This document shows, piece after piece, positions 34,588 through 48,500 of a stretch of DNA of 64,000 bases. The notes beneath the pieces were generated by a model, which saw only the letters and a list, made by a program, of their open reading frames with translations, was not told the origin of the DNA and ran no database searches. Position 1 is the first letter of the stretch; every line of letters begins with the position of its first letter. The translations under genes and the position numbers were made by a program. Source of the DNA: Trichoderma breve (lineage: Eukaryota > Ascomycota > Sordariomycetes > Hypocreales > Hypocreaceae); the NCBI RefSeq assembly GCF_028502605.1, contig NC_079235.1, positions 1,488,001-1,552,000 of the forward strand, written 5' to 3'.

Positions 34588-37500
34588 TCAGTACGCTCCA
34601 TATCTCTTCTTGTATGACGGCCCCTTGACTAGCTCTACCTTGCTCCTGCTCGTAAGGATTGGCGATCGGGCCTTGAGTTTCAGCCCTGGGACTTTGGCAC
34701 CGTGGCTTTCCAGTGCCCAGAGCGCAACGCCGATCCAATTGTCACCATGGTAGTTGAGAATGCCCTCCGGGACGGGAAACTCGGTCTGAGGGCCAATATT
34801 GCTCACGTATTTACCGTACTGGAAGCCGTTGACGTACAACAAAGCACGATAAGGCGCGGCACTGGTGGTATTGTCAAAGACGAAGGATAGCGGTACGTCG
34901 TACTTGTCAGCAGGAATATCGAGATGTAACTTTGCGGTGTAATAGGCAATGCCGGCATGGGAAATGCCTTTGTACGGAGAGCCGCGGGAGAATGCGTGAA
35001 GCGGAGGAGACGGGAGGTGGAATCCCTGCCGCTCAAAGTAGAGACCGCCCTCGTTGAGAGGGCCACGGAAAATATCGCGGTAGTCCTCACCACCAAGGTT
35101 ACCGGTGAGTTTCCATGGGGAGATGGGTACGTGAGTACCTTTGGAAGAGGTGAGGGCGTAGTCGATGATGCCGCGGGGGGATTTCATGCCATCGAGGCCA
35201 ATGTCCCAGTTCTCATGGAGACCCGTGGAGTCGACGACGATGGTGAGAGTGTAGCGCCGGCCTCGGACGAGGTGATTGAGCTCGTAAGTGGAGTTGGCGC
35301 TTTCTGCGGCGTCAAAGCCTTTGAAGGAGCCGATGAACCGGTCGTTGAGCCACACGGAACTTGCAAAGGCTGATCCTCCTTGAGTGGTGAGGAAAAGCTG
35401 CTGCTGAGCGGTGGACGCTGTGAAGCGGCCGCGGAAGACGAGCGTTCCGGTATTGAAGCCGTAGTCTGAGCCGTAGAGCGACACAGGTGTCTTGAGAGGT
35501 GCGATGGAGTTGTTGGTTGTCTTGTGGTTAGCCAGCTGCCAGTGGGCATCATCATAGTTGCTGTGAATTTCTGGAAGAGAGTCTAAGTGGTACCATGTAA
35601 GTGATGATAACTCCGGGACCTTGATATCTGGAAGCTCAATGGTTGGGTTGGTGACCCAGTCTCCGAGTTCTGAAACTGTGTAGTCTAGCTCTTCCCCATT
35701 GACGACAAGCTTAGAAACTCCCTGTGGGATGCCAATGACTTCCAGCGGTGTTGTAACGTTGAAATCCGCTTGCAAGGAGAGAGCTGAGCCTTGGATCGCT
35801 ACGGAGCGCACAAGATAGCCCCCGTTTACAATGACAGCAGCGGGATTCATCAAAGAGCTGCCATAAGCGGGTTGGTTGCCACTTCCCGGGAGCGTGGGAA
35901 CCCAGTAGTTGTATGCAGAGTTACGATCTACAGCCGGTCATCAGTATTTATTTCAGAACATGAGAGACGAGTGAGTACTATTGCAGGGCTTGATACTTAC
36001 CAACCATGTGGATGACCAAATTACCCAGTTGGATAACTTGCCTAGAGGGGGAAGCCGTCCACTGAAGAACCAGAGTCAAATCCTTGGCAGTGTGGATGGT
36101 AAAACCACTTCCTTCAATCTTGTTGACCTTTGTGGCTTTTGTGCCAGCAAATGGATTCTTGACAGCATACTCATGCAGCTCATCTGCACCGCCGTAAAGA
36201 ACCAGGACTGTCTTATCGGCAAAGGCTTTCCATGTAAAAATCTCTGCGGTTGAATATAACAGTGTATAGTTTCCTACGGGATAGTCGGTGACGTGAAATT
36301 TGGAGTCTCGACCATTTAGAGTAAGCGAGCCGCCTTGCTGAGGGATGGTGATTTCTCCATCAGAAGTCGGTAGCTTGACTGTATACGACGTCGATTCTGT
36401 ACTCGAGTAGTTTGCATGGCGTACAACAAAGAAATTACCGCTTTCTTCTGCCAAGAGCGGTGTTATCGCAATGTCTTGGTTGTCGCTGTATACACCTGTT
36501 GTTACGTTGCCCGGAGTAGTGGTCATATATCCAGGAGAGACTTTTAAGAACTGGCCTTGTAATTTTAACTCTGAATACTTTTCTCTGTCGACTGTTCTGT
36601 CCTCTCTGATACTCTATCAATCAATCAGCATTCGGCCATTTTGAAGCTATGGCATCTCATAATACTAACCGATCCGTAGTCATATGACGTATAACCGCCA
36701 GGGTGGCCGAGATTGCCCCAGTTGGTGCCGCCAAATATCTAAATTGATTGCGTCAATAAAATTTCCCTCTTAATTTGCATATGGTGTCACGCGTTGATGG
36801 GAGAAAACATACCATGTATAGGTTGAATATGGTCACACCAGCCGCATAATTATTCTTATAAAAGACTCTCTCAAACTCATGATTAACCAAAACAGAGCAT
36901 TGTTCGAAGCCCCATCCACCGAACGGATCAAAAGAACCGCCTTGGAACTATCTTGGGTGTTAGATGGTACTAAAGAAGATAATATGCAACAAAGCAAACA
37001 ATACCCACCTCAACAAGAGAAAACGGTGTACTTGGACTCTGACTGAGATGCGTTTGATGATATGTTGTAGGAAGCCCGTTTTCTGGCCAGGTATAAGGAT
37101 GGGCCTATTTAGGTTGGTTAGTAACAAGCTTTCACATGGGGGACGATTCCCTCGACATACGCAATCAAAACCAACGGGATAAGCATCGTGGCCCTATAAC
37201 GAGTTAGCTTAATGCTCTCAGTCACATCTCACAGGAAGATATACGTAGATATCTACAGATCCAAGGCCTGTGCCAGGGGCGCTTGTGCCGCCGGGGAAAG
37301 CATCATTGTTGATTAGGGGGACAACAATGCCAGCATTTCGTGCCTGGTCAATAACATATTGGAAATATGGTTTGTTTGGAAACACAACGCCCGCATTGCC
37401 GGCGCTATACTCGTTCTCTGGCTGATACAGAATCACCGGCCCCCCGTTTGTGATTTGTGCCTTTGCAATAATTGAAGCGATGTGTGCCATATAACTACAT

Positions 37501-38063
37501 GTAATACGTATTAGAAAAAATTAGTCGTCTTCAGAAGTTGGTTAGGCTCACTTGTCTGTAGCATGTAGATAATCAGGAGCATCAGTTCTAAGAATGCCCT
37601 TGACCCTCTGCAGCCAACCGGGAAATCCGCCTCCTGACACTTCGGCATTGATATAAGGTCCCGGGCGAGCCAGCAAGTAAATGCCAGCCTTGGTAGCAGC
37701 TTCAAAGAAAGGCTCCAGGTCAAAGATGCCATCAGAACGAAACTTGCCAGGTTTGCCTTCCAAAAGTGCCCAATCCACATAAAACGATACTGTGTTAAAC
37801 CCAAGTGCCTTGATCTTCTGGAACAAGTCGAGATACAGGGATGGCACGGGTAGGCGAAAAGGGTGAACCTCGCCAGAGAAGATCATGACACGCTCCCCAT
37901 GGACATAAAGAGAGTATTCGTCCCATGTGACAATATCCTGAAGCGGCCCGCTTCTGCTGTCAAGCACAATCTCACGAGGTCGGCCGCCAGGGATGCCGAC
38001 TCTTGAGGCATTGATGCCTGTGAGCAGTAGAGCAAACGCCGACAATAGAGAGTCCGGCTTCAT
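34588..38063 (-). CDS. Secreted GH35 beta-galactosidase
   Basis: Eight exons are predicted: 38063-37552, 37494-37245, 37193-37161, 37104-37009, 36947-36813, 36738-36670, 36613-36001 and 35927-34588. Frames join without a break to give 1015 residues, the normal size of fungal GH35 enzymes. A signal peptide ([19 protein letters not shown]) is followed by the TIM-barrel start [20 protein letters not shown]. The acid/base Glu199 lies in LYQPENEYS and the nucleophile Glu297 in [12 protein letters not shown]. Next come [20 protein letters not shown] and the beta-sandwich domains, ending in the galactose-binding-like region. The enzyme removes terminal beta-galactosyl residues outside the cell (lactose, plant galactans). 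Many N-x-S/T sites fit secretion. In fungi such genes are usually induced by galactose or lactose and repressed by glucose; the promoter here does not settle that. Confidence 0.95.
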
Positions 38064-41000
38064 TTTGTGACTTTATTCTCCCTATTCCTTCCCTTCTCGA
38101 TGGACAAAACACCCAGAACCCCAATTGAACCGCGAGGACGGCCAATTTATGCTTTTCTTCAACCCAAATCACCATGCCAATCACATCTGAGGGGCTCGGG
38201 ACAAAACCGAAGCCTTGGGGTTTCACTGCATGGTAGCAGCGTTGCTCTCATAGTAAAATCCGTGTTAGCCAGTGGTCCATCCGATGACAGACCTGGTAGA
38301 TGGATTGATGGACTAAACGAGATGAGATTTAGATCGCGGGGTCGGAGGTGAGCGTGTGCCGTCATTGGAGCGCGTGCTCGGGATTTCAGCTGATTTTTGC
38401 CTATAACAAGAAAACATGCGGTTCGTTGGATCATTGTTCCGATAATTCCTTCGACATCGTCTCCCAGGCTTGGTCATCACAAAGGATCGTCAGGTTTGGA
38501 CGGTTCAAATCCAATTTAATTCTCTAAACGAGGGTTTATCATGTGATGTTTCTACAAAAGTGGCAGCTGCTGGTCGTTACTTCCCGTGACAATTGCTTGT
38601 ATTCGGTACTCTCGTTCCCGAGGAAAAGAAGCACCCCTGATGGACTTTTCCTTGCCTTTCTCTGTTCCGGAGTAATTTGATGCACTTCCACTTTGGTTCA
38701 ATTCTTTTAGAAAGTGTCGATCAAGTGCCAGAATTCGCAAAAGTCCGCCATTGAAAGCAATTGCTGATTCTCTTTGTTCTGGGTTGCAAATCCTCCTGAC
38801 GTCATGGCTGTCTCTCATTGTCTCATCTGAAATAGGCGTGGCCCGCGGATACAAGATACAACCTCCTATTTCCCGCGCTGGTTTCTGCCATTTAGTGCAG
38901 CGGCCAAAAAAAGCGACACTAGAAGGAGCTTCTTTTTAGGGCTTTGGAGACTAGCAAACTCAATTGAGTGCTACCCTTTTTAGAACTACAGCAACGTCAA
39001 TAGCTCCAGGGCTATCTGTCGTACCTCTATCGGCCATGCATTTGACGGGTTTCCTGTCAATAATATCGACTTTGTCCATTTCATCTACCTATCTTCATTA
39101 CCCATCGGTCTCTCCTTCCTGTTCTGGGACATGACAGTTTCACTGTAGTGGTCAGTGTGAAACAAACTGACTGGATAATAAAACTTGGCACTATTTAGAC
39201 TACATAGTAACCTTTCATCCTTGTCTTATGCATGCTGCAATGGCTACAGTTCCGTGCTCAATTATTACTGGGGCCGTAATGAACGTCAAGGGCAAAGGGC
39301 AACTTACAAACGAGCTCCTCTCTCTTGTTTTTTTCCTTGTTTCCAAAAAAGCAAAATCGTCATTGATGATATAATTGATACGAGTGTTTTCAAGCGATGC
39401 ATAAACAAGGCTCGTCATAACTCGGAGCTATGCCGAAGTTCTGTCGATCGGAGAGACGCCAAGCTAGCCGGACAAGAAAGACGTGGCTGTGCAGTATGAT
39501 TACCTGCGCTCCGTCCACGTTCCGTTCCTTGATCGAATCTTGTGGCTACTTGCGGCCTCGCTCCCTGGGCTGTGTTGAATTTGTCCGGGACTTAATCTGC
39601 ACAATTGCTTCTTGGCAGATGGCGCACTGTGCTGGGGAGCATACGTAGTGCGTGCGGGAGCTGCAAGAGGACCGGCAAGTCGTACGAGTACTCCGTACAG
39701 AGGGCATGTCTTGCCAATGAATCTGCGCAGCTTGCGGGTAGTGCAACCGAGCACTGGTCCAGCTGCAGCACTCAGGAGAGAGGCAGCGTGCAGAGGCTTG
39801 CGACGATTGTCGCACTGACTCGGCATTCGATGAAACCCTGGGGATCATTGGGCAGGAGAGCGACGTGTCACGGTGCCGGCGGGTATCGGGAGAGACGATG
39901 AGAAGAGACGACAGGCCACGGGCGTCAACACGTTCGTGAGGGCGCCAAAGCACGAGGCCATTCGGGTTCCATTGGATCCGTACGGAGTCGTACGGATTGC
40001 ACGGCGTTTACCTGCCTGCGCGCAGCATGTTGCGCGTACAATACAAACACCATGCAAGCAGGCATTTTGTACAGATCCATCATACGGAGGCACAGTGGGT
40101 GAGCCACAACCTCAGTCCAATCCAACCTACTCGGGCTGGGACGCGCATCCAGCCATTGGCCGGTTCTGTATCAGTGTTGCTTGCAATTTCAAGTTTGGTC
40201 AATCAGGCACAAGAACCCTCGATATGCTGCTTCTTGCGCACGTCCAGTCCATGGATATGTTTGGAACATGCATAGCTCTGTGCAAAGCAGAGGATAAGAC
40301 AGCTGAGCTAATTTTAGCTCGCGCTAGAAGCAACACAGACGGCTAGCGACTGCTAACATCGCCGGCAAATGAGATGAGATGTGATGATGGTCGTCTGCCC
40401 ACGAATTGCTCTGGCCTGATATCGATGCTATCCCGAGGTACTGTAACTTCATATAGTAGTCAAGCAATAACTCTATTTTATATTGATCCCGGCTGCGTAC
40501 TGTACAGGCATATCGCAGGCAAGTCGCGTGACAGACAGCTGCTGAAGACCCTGAAATTGAGAGCGCAGACCAACAAGAGTCCGCAGCACAGCACCGTAGG
40601 AGGCCACCCGTCTCGCACTGGCTGGCGCTGGTCCACAGGGCAGAAGATGGCGGAGGCGCAGGCCGCTACAGCGAGCTAGGCGGCCTGCCCCGAGAGCCCT
40701 AGTCCTGACATGGCCGGCACAACAAAGCGTTCGGGTCGTTTCTGCCATCCGCGCACAGTGCGCCAAGTGCCTGGCATTGTGGCACTGCGCTGGTGGGATT
40801 TTGGGGGGTTCCTTTTCCCGCTGGCCGGAACTGAATACGAGCTCTCGCCGGTTTGTCAAACCCTGTCACCTCAATATTAAAACACTCTCGTTTTATCCTC
40901 ACTTCTCAATCATTCTCCTTTTCGTCCCTCGTTTTGACGCTTTTACACACCCGGAACAAGGCCTTTTAGGTCATCGCTTCATTTCGCATATCGGCGCCAT

Positions 41001-41355
41001 TCGTTCTTTCCACCTACCAACATACAAACGCACCTTATTTTCTTTCATTCTTACTCTTTTCGTCCGGCCATCCGCTCTCTTTGTCCTGGCCTCATCACCG
41101 GGAGCTTCCTGACAGTAATTCGCCCGTCTAGCCTGCCGTCTTGTCCATCAAAAGACAAAGCGCCAGGAGGGGAGAACCCCAGTATCGCGTCTACCAGCCC
41201 TGCGGCTTCGATTCGACTCAACCATCCATCCATCTCGTCGACGTCCAAGGCAAGCTCCGACGAATCCAAATTAACCAGAGCTCCGAAACTTTGCTCTGCG
41301 TCAACTTGAACTCAGCTCTCTCCTTCGTCTATTCTTGCGCTACAAGATATTCATC
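38064..41355. other. Divergent intergenic region
   Basis: A 3.3-kb spacer between the galactosidase and the wall-sensor gene. GTAC-type near-palindromes recur at ~39680-39700 and ~39975-40000. The last ~450 nt (from ~40890) are a long CT-rich leader for the + strand gene. ORFs in 39.5-40.9 kb overlap on both strands without protein-like composition. Confidence 0.55.
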
Positions 41356-42285
41356 ATGTATTCTTCAAGGCTTATTTCGGTGTTGGTCGTGGTGGTGTCC
41401 ATCCTCTGCATGGCCCAGGCCACCTGGTGGGACAACCAAAAAGTTCACCACCGAGGATTGATTCGACGAGCGGATTCCCTTTCCGGTGCTCTGAATGACT
41501 TGACCGGTTCTCCAAGCCCGAGCAGCCCTCCCCCAGCATCATCGACTCCATCGCCGCCACCGGCCCAAAGCTCCAGCTCTCCGTCTGATGATTCTACATC
41601 CTCCGATGAAGGACAGTCAAGCACCTCTGCTCCTCCATCTTCTACGCCACCCCCAGACTCATCTTCTTCTACAACTCCTGCCCCTGGCGGCACCACCAGT
41701 TCTCCTTCTTCCACTTCGGCTGGCTCTACCACTGCTCCTTCTGACTCGACCACACCTTCCGCCTCTGCTCCATCCACGACGCCTCCCCCCCAAAGCACTT
41801 CGTCTAGCGATAAGGAGAGCAGCGACAACAAGACTAGTGCTGGAGGAGACGACAAGGATGGATCTTCTGATAAGTCCGAACAGCAAACTACCTATGTCTC
41901 AACCAAGGTCGAAGTTGTTGTCAAGACCAACTCTGATGGCTCTAAGCAAACCCAAACTACCACGACAAGGACCACCGAGACAGCAGCCCTCAACGCCGAA
42001 AACTCCAAAGCTACTGGCATGTCGGTTCAGACCCGTAACACTATTATCGGTGTCGTCGTCGGCGTTGGCGGTGCTATCATCCTCGGCACCCTCATTCTGG
42101 TCGCCTTCCGAGTCTGGGGTCGCAAGAAGCATGCCGAGGAAGCCGATGGCCTCATGGCTTACAACGCCGACATTGTTGCCGCCGAGAAGTCTCCCCGAGG
42201 TAGTTCATCGGGTGGCCAGCGGAATCCGTTCCAGTCGACGCTGGAGAACTACCACCAGCCAGTAAATGCGTCGGCCAACTTTTAA
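41356..42285 (+). CDS. Mid2/Skg6-like single-pass cell-surface stress sensor
   Basis: A single exon of 309 residues. A signal peptide (MYSSRLISVLVVVVSILCMAQA) is followed by a short mature head, TWWDNQKVHHRGLIRR. A Ser/Thr/Pro-rich stalk (~45-190) would be heavily O-mannosylated. Then come a Thr-rich juxtamembrane part, a transmembrane helix (IIGVVVGVGGAIILGTLILVAF, ~233-254) and a basic stop-transfer RVWGRKKH. The ~50-residue cytosolic tail contains NPF. This is the layout of Mid2/Wsc-type mechanosensors that signal wall stress to Rho1 and protein kinase C. No WSC or cysteine-rich head is present, so Mid2/Skg6-like fits better. The start is the ATG right before the signal peptide; an upstream non-ATG extension is ignored. 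Function is inferred from architecture only. Confidence 0.82.
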   Translation: MYSSRLISVLVVVVSILCMAQATWWDNQKVHHRGLIRRADSLSGALNDLTGSPSPSSPPPASSTPSPPPAQSSSSPSDDSTSSDEGQSSTSAPPSSTPPPDSSSSTTPAPGGTTSSPSSTSAGSTTAPSDSTTPSASAPSTTPPPQSTSSSDKESSDNKTSAGGDDKDGSSDKSEQQTTYVSTKVEVVVKTNSDGSKQTQTTTTRTTETAALNAENSKATGMSVQTRNTIIGVVVGVGGAIILGTLILVAFRVWGRKKHAEEADGLMAYNADIVAAEKSPRGSSSGGQRNPFQSTLENYHQPVNASANF

Positions 42286-45200
42286 GAATTTTTTGAGCGG
42301 TGAGATTTTTCTTTTTGCAGCTGTTGCGGCATGCGGATATGGTCCACCCCAAAGCATGGGTTACGATGTATGTCGAAAAGATTTGACAGGCGATGCTGCA
42401 GACTTTTGGAAGAGAGCGAGAGGAAGGATTAAAAAAAGAAGAATTCTGAGCGAGGCTACTGCATAGCGAGCCCTTTTTATTTTTCTGTTGCTTTGCATAT
42501 AGAATTGATACTGTTTATAGGGAAGGAAAGCGTGATACCTACCTAATTACTTGGAACACTGAATATACACATTTTTTTACGTCTCATGGTCTCTTGTCTA
42601 GCTTCCTCGTTCTGTTTCATTGTTCGAAGATCTGGGATTATGATGTAGTCAATCAGGGGTCTAGACAAGCTGTTGTAATCATCCTACGACATTGTCGCAG
42701 CCGTCTCTCCCTTGGAATGTTTGAAGCACAATGGCTACGTGGAGTTGATTCTAATATCTGCTTTTCTCACAATGGGGAAAGGTCTGGCTCAGATTTTCAA
42801 GGCATTGTTTCCAGAGACATTTCACCCCGATTTCACCCCAACCTGGCAGGCTCATTATGGCTTTCCCTTGTGGCGATCAAGTGGACAAACTCATCCGCAG
42901 ACCTACCTTGGTCTCTCTCCCTCTCTTGTGTCCTCTTTGATATTGAGGCTCGGAGCAGACGTCAGCACGGGATAATGCTACCCAACTTCCCAGCTATGAT
43001 ACCCAAGGCAAACACAATACATGGAGGCTCGGCAAAGGGCTTTTTTCGTCCTGTCTTCTCTTTTGCTTCGAAAACAAAAAGCTGCAGCCCTGGACACATA
43101 TCCCTGGCCAGATGCCGCGTCTCTCTCTCTCTCTCGCTCAGGCCCAGCCAATGGCGCAGCTCCAACTGGACAATGCAAATGCAGGACTAGCCGCCGTGAT
43201 GCATCGCGAAGCGCGTCGCATCAAAGTGGGCTGCATTTCGGGCAGCCGTACAGGTAGTAATCCTATCTCTTTCCGCACGCCCTCTATTATTACGGCGGCA
43301 CGACTTGGCACACGCTGGGGGGAGCAGTTTTGCTGTCGTTTTTCATCTTTTCTTGTTTTTTGTTTAGCATCTCATTAAATGGGCGCAGGGATATTCCCAA
43401 GAGGTGATTGCGCTAAGGTCAATCTAAAGATTCCCCCATGCTCCGCAAAAAAAACACTCTTGGGATTTCCCTTCAAGGGCCTGGGTGTGGCACGAAAGTT
43501 TCGTGACGGTGGCTCGTTTTTTTTTTTGTATGCGTACAGTAGCCTCGTCCCGTGGGATTGTGGCCCCCTGCTATTTGGGTCTTAGCTCCCGAGGTCTGAC
43601 CCCCGAACCCCTGGAGCTAGGGAAGTAGAGGTACAACAGTGGTCGCTGGTGGAGGGAGGAAAGTTGGACATCGAGATGCTGAGAGTTGACGTCTTTTCTT
43701 TTCGTAGCATGAAGGTGTTGACGCAATATTTATAAAAAGCTGCTCGTAGGTATGGAGGCAAGTTGGTTAGGGTGCCCGAATCGGCATGGATGGTCATGAG
43801 AATCAAGCATTGATCTGCGCAGCACGTGAATCGCTTTTGTATCTCAGCGTGACAGCTTTTAGCGGTCATCATTCGAGGTGAGTGACCTCTCGCAGCAGCC
43901 GTTTGGTACACGGTCTCGGAGTACCGTTGCCTCTTGTGCTAGCGCCCGGCCATTAACCACAGCCCAAAAGCTGCGATTCTGTGCAGACGCTGCTGACACG
44001 AGTGCTCTAAACGCCTTTGGCGCGTTATCTAGAGGTACTTAGGATGAAAGTAGAGGCATCTCTGGTTCATGCTTAGCACGGGGTTTCTTATTTAGCAGCT
44101 CCCACTCAGCATGGGGAATGATTTTCCAATAGTACAGAGTGCTACTTTGGGAGCTCCAGTAAGCTCAGTTTGGCAAGTCATGGATGATTCTCTTTTTTTA
44201 CCCGAGCGTTTCGAGATGTCTCTCCACGTTTGGTACGTGGGCGCAACGTACAAGTACGAGGACCCCATATGTGCGTAGGTACCGGATACTTCTTCGTTTT
44301 TTATGGCTGCGGACAAGCCGCTCGTCACCGCCAGCACAACGAGCCTTTTTCAGCCACCAACTTGACACATCTTTGGGTTGACAAGCTGTATTGCATGGCG
44401 TCCACATTGCCGCATATGGTGGCGTTTTGCCTGGAAAAGTCCAGAGCTGGGATATTGCGTTGTCGGTAATTTGTGCGAGCAAGCGGACTTTTGTCCCTTT
44501 GGTGAATTGACTCAGTCATTGTGACTATTTTAGTTGTAGTAGTAGCAGTGATGTACCTGTATTAAGTGCCTCTTTCATGTCCACATCACATCATATCCAA
44601 GTACCTCTACTCTGAGCCTCGTACCCCGGACCTCATTAAAATTCTGGCACCAGTGGTGATGCTACCTGCGAATTTACGCAGTATCGTCATGTGCTAGTGC
44701 TGCTGCCGCTGCTACCCTCCGTCTCGACTCCATAATACGGGCATATAACACCTACTAAATAATATGGAGTACGATGTGGCCATACATGCCATCGCAAATA
44801 GGGCCTGGTCGCAATCCGTCCAAACAACTCACGCCCAAAGCAGGGCGCTGGAGCTGCTTGTTCGCTGTTCGCTGGCCACTGGGCCACGACACCTGGCCTT
44901 GCTTGTTCGTGCAGCTGCTCACTCCCCTCCTCTCTCTCTCTCTGCATCTCTTGCTGTCCAATCTGTCTCCGGCTTCTCCTCTCCTTCACCCCAGACCCGC
45001 CCTCTCAATGTGGCATCGAATCGTCCTGTCTGCTCGTCCCGGCGCTCGTTTCATGTTTGCAAGGCTGTCGAACTCGCCGTCTCTGGCCTGACCTGCTGCC
45101 GCTGCTATTCCTATTCCCGACTCCCGATAGCCAGACGAGACCAGATATTGATACGATACGCACACACACACACTCTTGCTTGCACTCACACCCGCGCCTT

Positions 45201-45586
45201 TTTCTGTCCCCAGTTTCCGTTTCCCACCGCCCCCCCTTTTCTTATTTAGTTCCAGGTTTTAATACTGCGGCGGCTTGTCAACGCGTCGCGTATTTTCACC
45301 CCCCAGACGGCCACCCGCTGCTGTTCTTTTTTTGTGGTGTCCCTGGCAGCTTGACTGGACGGTCGGTTGGACGGACGAGTAAGAGTAGAGGGACCTCGAG
45401 TAGGCGGATGTTGAGAATCAGCTGCAGGCGAACACGTTTTTCGTCTGCGCTGATCTCACCTGGTGAGCAACATCTCCAATCCGACACGGCATGGGGGCCC
45501 GCTTCCTATGCAGCAACACCGCCATGTGCCTTAAAAGTGCAGAGTAGCTAATTCTCGTCTTCTGTTTTTCTTTTGTCCCCGTATAG
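42286..45586. other. Intergenic and unresolved 5' part of the coiled-coil gene
   Basis: About 3.3 kb. The left part holds the sensor gene's 3' UTR. A (CT)n run lies at ~43120-43137. From ~44930 the + strand is CT-rich, a promoter and leader for the large gene that follows. Its first coding exon should lie here but I could not fix it. A candidate leader intron ends at 45586 (acceptor CCGTATAG). Confidence 0.5.
43120..43137. repeat. CT dinucleotide run
   Basis: Short (CT)n microsatellite in noncoding DNA. Confidence 0.8.
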
Positions 45587-48500
45587 AACTTCGCTACGAC
45601 GTCGTCTCCAACTCCGTCGTCGACAATCCCTCTTCCTCCTGCTGCACCTGCGCAGGACGGCCTCGGAGACTCCAGCGGGGGATCAAGAACGCCCACGTCT
45701 CCAGCCTTGTCGACTGCCTCTACGGCCGACGACGAAGACGACGACCTCGGATCGTCTCCCGTTTTCCCTCTGCTTCCCGCCCCCAAGCTATCCGAACGGG
45801 CTTCGGCAATCTTGAGGGCACCTGCTTTTGATCTTCACGATTTCCAGGTCGACGACGACGACCAGGACGATAGCGACGACAACCTCGCTTCTGACGACGA
45901 GCAGTTTGGCACCGCCAGCTGGGGCTCTCCCTACCTGCGCAGCGACCTCAACCTCCGTCGCCAGACTCAGAGCTACGCCAGCGACGAGTCCGAGAGCGAG
46001 GGGTCCGAGAGCTTCCCCATCCACTCCTTGGACATCAACACTCCTTTCTTGCGCCCGCCGCCTCTTCTCGTAGGGGGACGACCGCAAACACCAGCACCGG
46101 CTCCGTCGCTCTTACCTACCAGTGCCGCTGCCGCCGTTCTTGTGCAGAGGGCCAGGCGTAGGAACAGGGGACTCACCGAGGGCTGGATCCGCACCCACAC
46201 CGCCGGCGTAGACCAGAATACCGAAGCTCGACTCTGGTTCAGCGACGGAGACAGCAGTGAGCACTCTTCACTGAGCGGCTCAGAAACCGAGTATTACCGC
46301 CGTCGAGATCCTCGAACACCGACGCCTTCCGGCCGATATAGAGCAAAGTCTCGATCCACCTCTCGATATCCCCGCGCCATCTCTAGCATCGAGACTCTCA
46401 AGGCCGGCGACCCCACTCAAGCAGATATCGACGACGAAATGGCAAGCTCGGCCGCCACCGAGACGGGTTCAGTTGTAGCCCTACCTATCCCAGAGTACCG
46501 CAGCGACATGGCGCCCGCTGAGGCTGAGCATTTCACCATGCCTGCCATCAAAGTCGCAGATAAACCTTTGCCTAGGGAACCGCCTATCATGGCACCCCGA
46601 ATCAAGAAGAAGGTACCATGGAAGGGCAAGACCATCACGATCCTCATCCCGCGAGATGACGAGCGTGGTCGCCCGGGACAGCCGCCGCTCCCACTTCGAC
46701 AAGATGAGATTGAACGCATGTTTGATTCATGGACGGAACTTGGATACAATGTAGACGGTTTCGACTTACCGGCCGAGGAACACATTGTGGGCGAGTCCCA
46801 AAGCAGAGAGCTCTGGCCGAGTCTTGAGGATTTGGCGCAAGAGCGTCACGACCGGGATTTCACTGTAGTCTTGCCAGACTTGAATGGTGAGTTTCATTTT
46901 TTTTTTCTTTTGGTCTGACGGCCTTGAGTTTATCTTTTCATTTTCTTATCCTTTTCATGTTGGAGGTTGCTGATGACTAACACCACCACTTACTTATAGC
47001 TTGGAAGAACTACGTCAATGAGTTGCAAGAAGCCAAGCTTAGAGCCCTTGGCGTCTCATTTGGCGGCGATGAACCCGATGCTGCGCCCTCAATATCCTCA
47101 CAGCCGTCTCGCATGCCATCGGCTCAATATCCTCCGCTTCCCTTCTCTCCTCCAATTCCGACGTCTTCAGCATCCAGCAATCACGCGATACCCGGCTTCC
47201 CGTTTCCGTCTCCTTTCATCCCCGGCGCTGCAGCCGCACAGAGCCCTGGCTTGCCAACGGGCGCTTCACCAGTTCCTTTTGGCGTGCATGGCAAGTTTGG
47301 TACACGACAGTCCATCTCATTCCCTGCCAACAACTCTCCTTTCCAACAGCCACCTCAAGGATGGCAAAACCAGGCTGGTGTCTTGCAAGGCCTAAGCCCT
47401 CTCGACTCACCGTCGATCATGAGCCTCAATGGCATGATTTCTCCCCAATCTCCTTACGGTATTGATGGGTTCAACCAGGCTGGAAGCCCGGCGTTCAACC
47501 TGCATCAGAGACATCAATCGCTGCAATACCTGCCGCAGCAATATGCTAGAGCGTCACCTCGCCTTCAAGATGTTAGGGAGGATGAGGAGGAAGAAGAACA
47601 ATTGGCCAAGAGCCCTTCAAAGACTCCAGAGCCTACACAGCGCAATGCCGATCAGTTGCAGGCTGAGATTGACGATGCAGAGTATCACCTGGAAGAACAA
47701 TTGCGTAATGAGTTGGAGCACGAAGACTATAATCCTCAGACCAGAGCGGAGTCCATCAACCACCAGCCCTTTGTGCCTGCACATGCTCATCAGCCCTCCG
47801 CCGGTGGCTTTGCCCAGGTTGAGCATTTCGCCAACGAGCCAAGCAAGCCTCTCGTCTTGCATCATCCACGGCCTCACAGCCGCGGACACTCTCTTACGCA
47901 AAATTTCTATCGGGACAACGATTCTTCTGAGGATATCAACCAGAGCGGATTCCCACCATTGAACGACATTCCCGAGACCCAGCGTGTTGACGAAGCTTAC
48001 GAGGAAATTCAAACCAACCCTAGCAACCTCGGCACCCCGATACAAGACATTGATTTCGCTGCGGCCTTTAGCCAACACCAGAAGAATATGTCTGCTTCAA
48101 GCAACCCCTGGCAGGACGCTGTGTCACTCGCCAACGGCGGTGGCCAGCATTCAGCTCAAGATAGCAAGTCATCCTTGTCTAAATTCAATGTGGAAGCGCC
48201 AGAGTTCAAGTTCAACCCCACCAACACTTTTACTCCTGGCCTTTTCAACTTCTCTGCCAGCAGCTTCCAGCCTGCAGTCTTCCATGCTGCTCCCCCCGAA
48301 GACATGGATCAGACTCCATTTGGAGTCCCGCCACAACAGCCTCCGGCGAGCAAGATCAACGTCAATGCTCCAGCATTTGCTCCTGGGCAGAGCGAATTCA
48401 GCTTTTCCTCATCTGGGCCCAAGTTCCGACCTGATGCCCCCGCCTTCACACCTTTTCAGTCCCAAAACAACTCGGCCCCAGCTCCTGTCGAGTCCAACAA

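Noticed and set aside
42772..42975. ORF starting MGKGLAQIFKALF, reminiscent of an ARF-like N-terminus
   Set aside because: The likeness stops after about 13 residues, no GTP-binding motif follows, and there is no splice continuation.
44092..44337. 81-codon minus ORF with a plausible-looking translation
   Set aside because: It begins with GTG, has no upstream exon, and includes the GTAC-type noncoding words.
45408..45461. ATG at 45408 plus GTGAGC donor as first exon of the coiled-coil gene
   Set aside because: Joining it to the acceptor at 45586 gives the wrong phase and a stop within ~80 codons.
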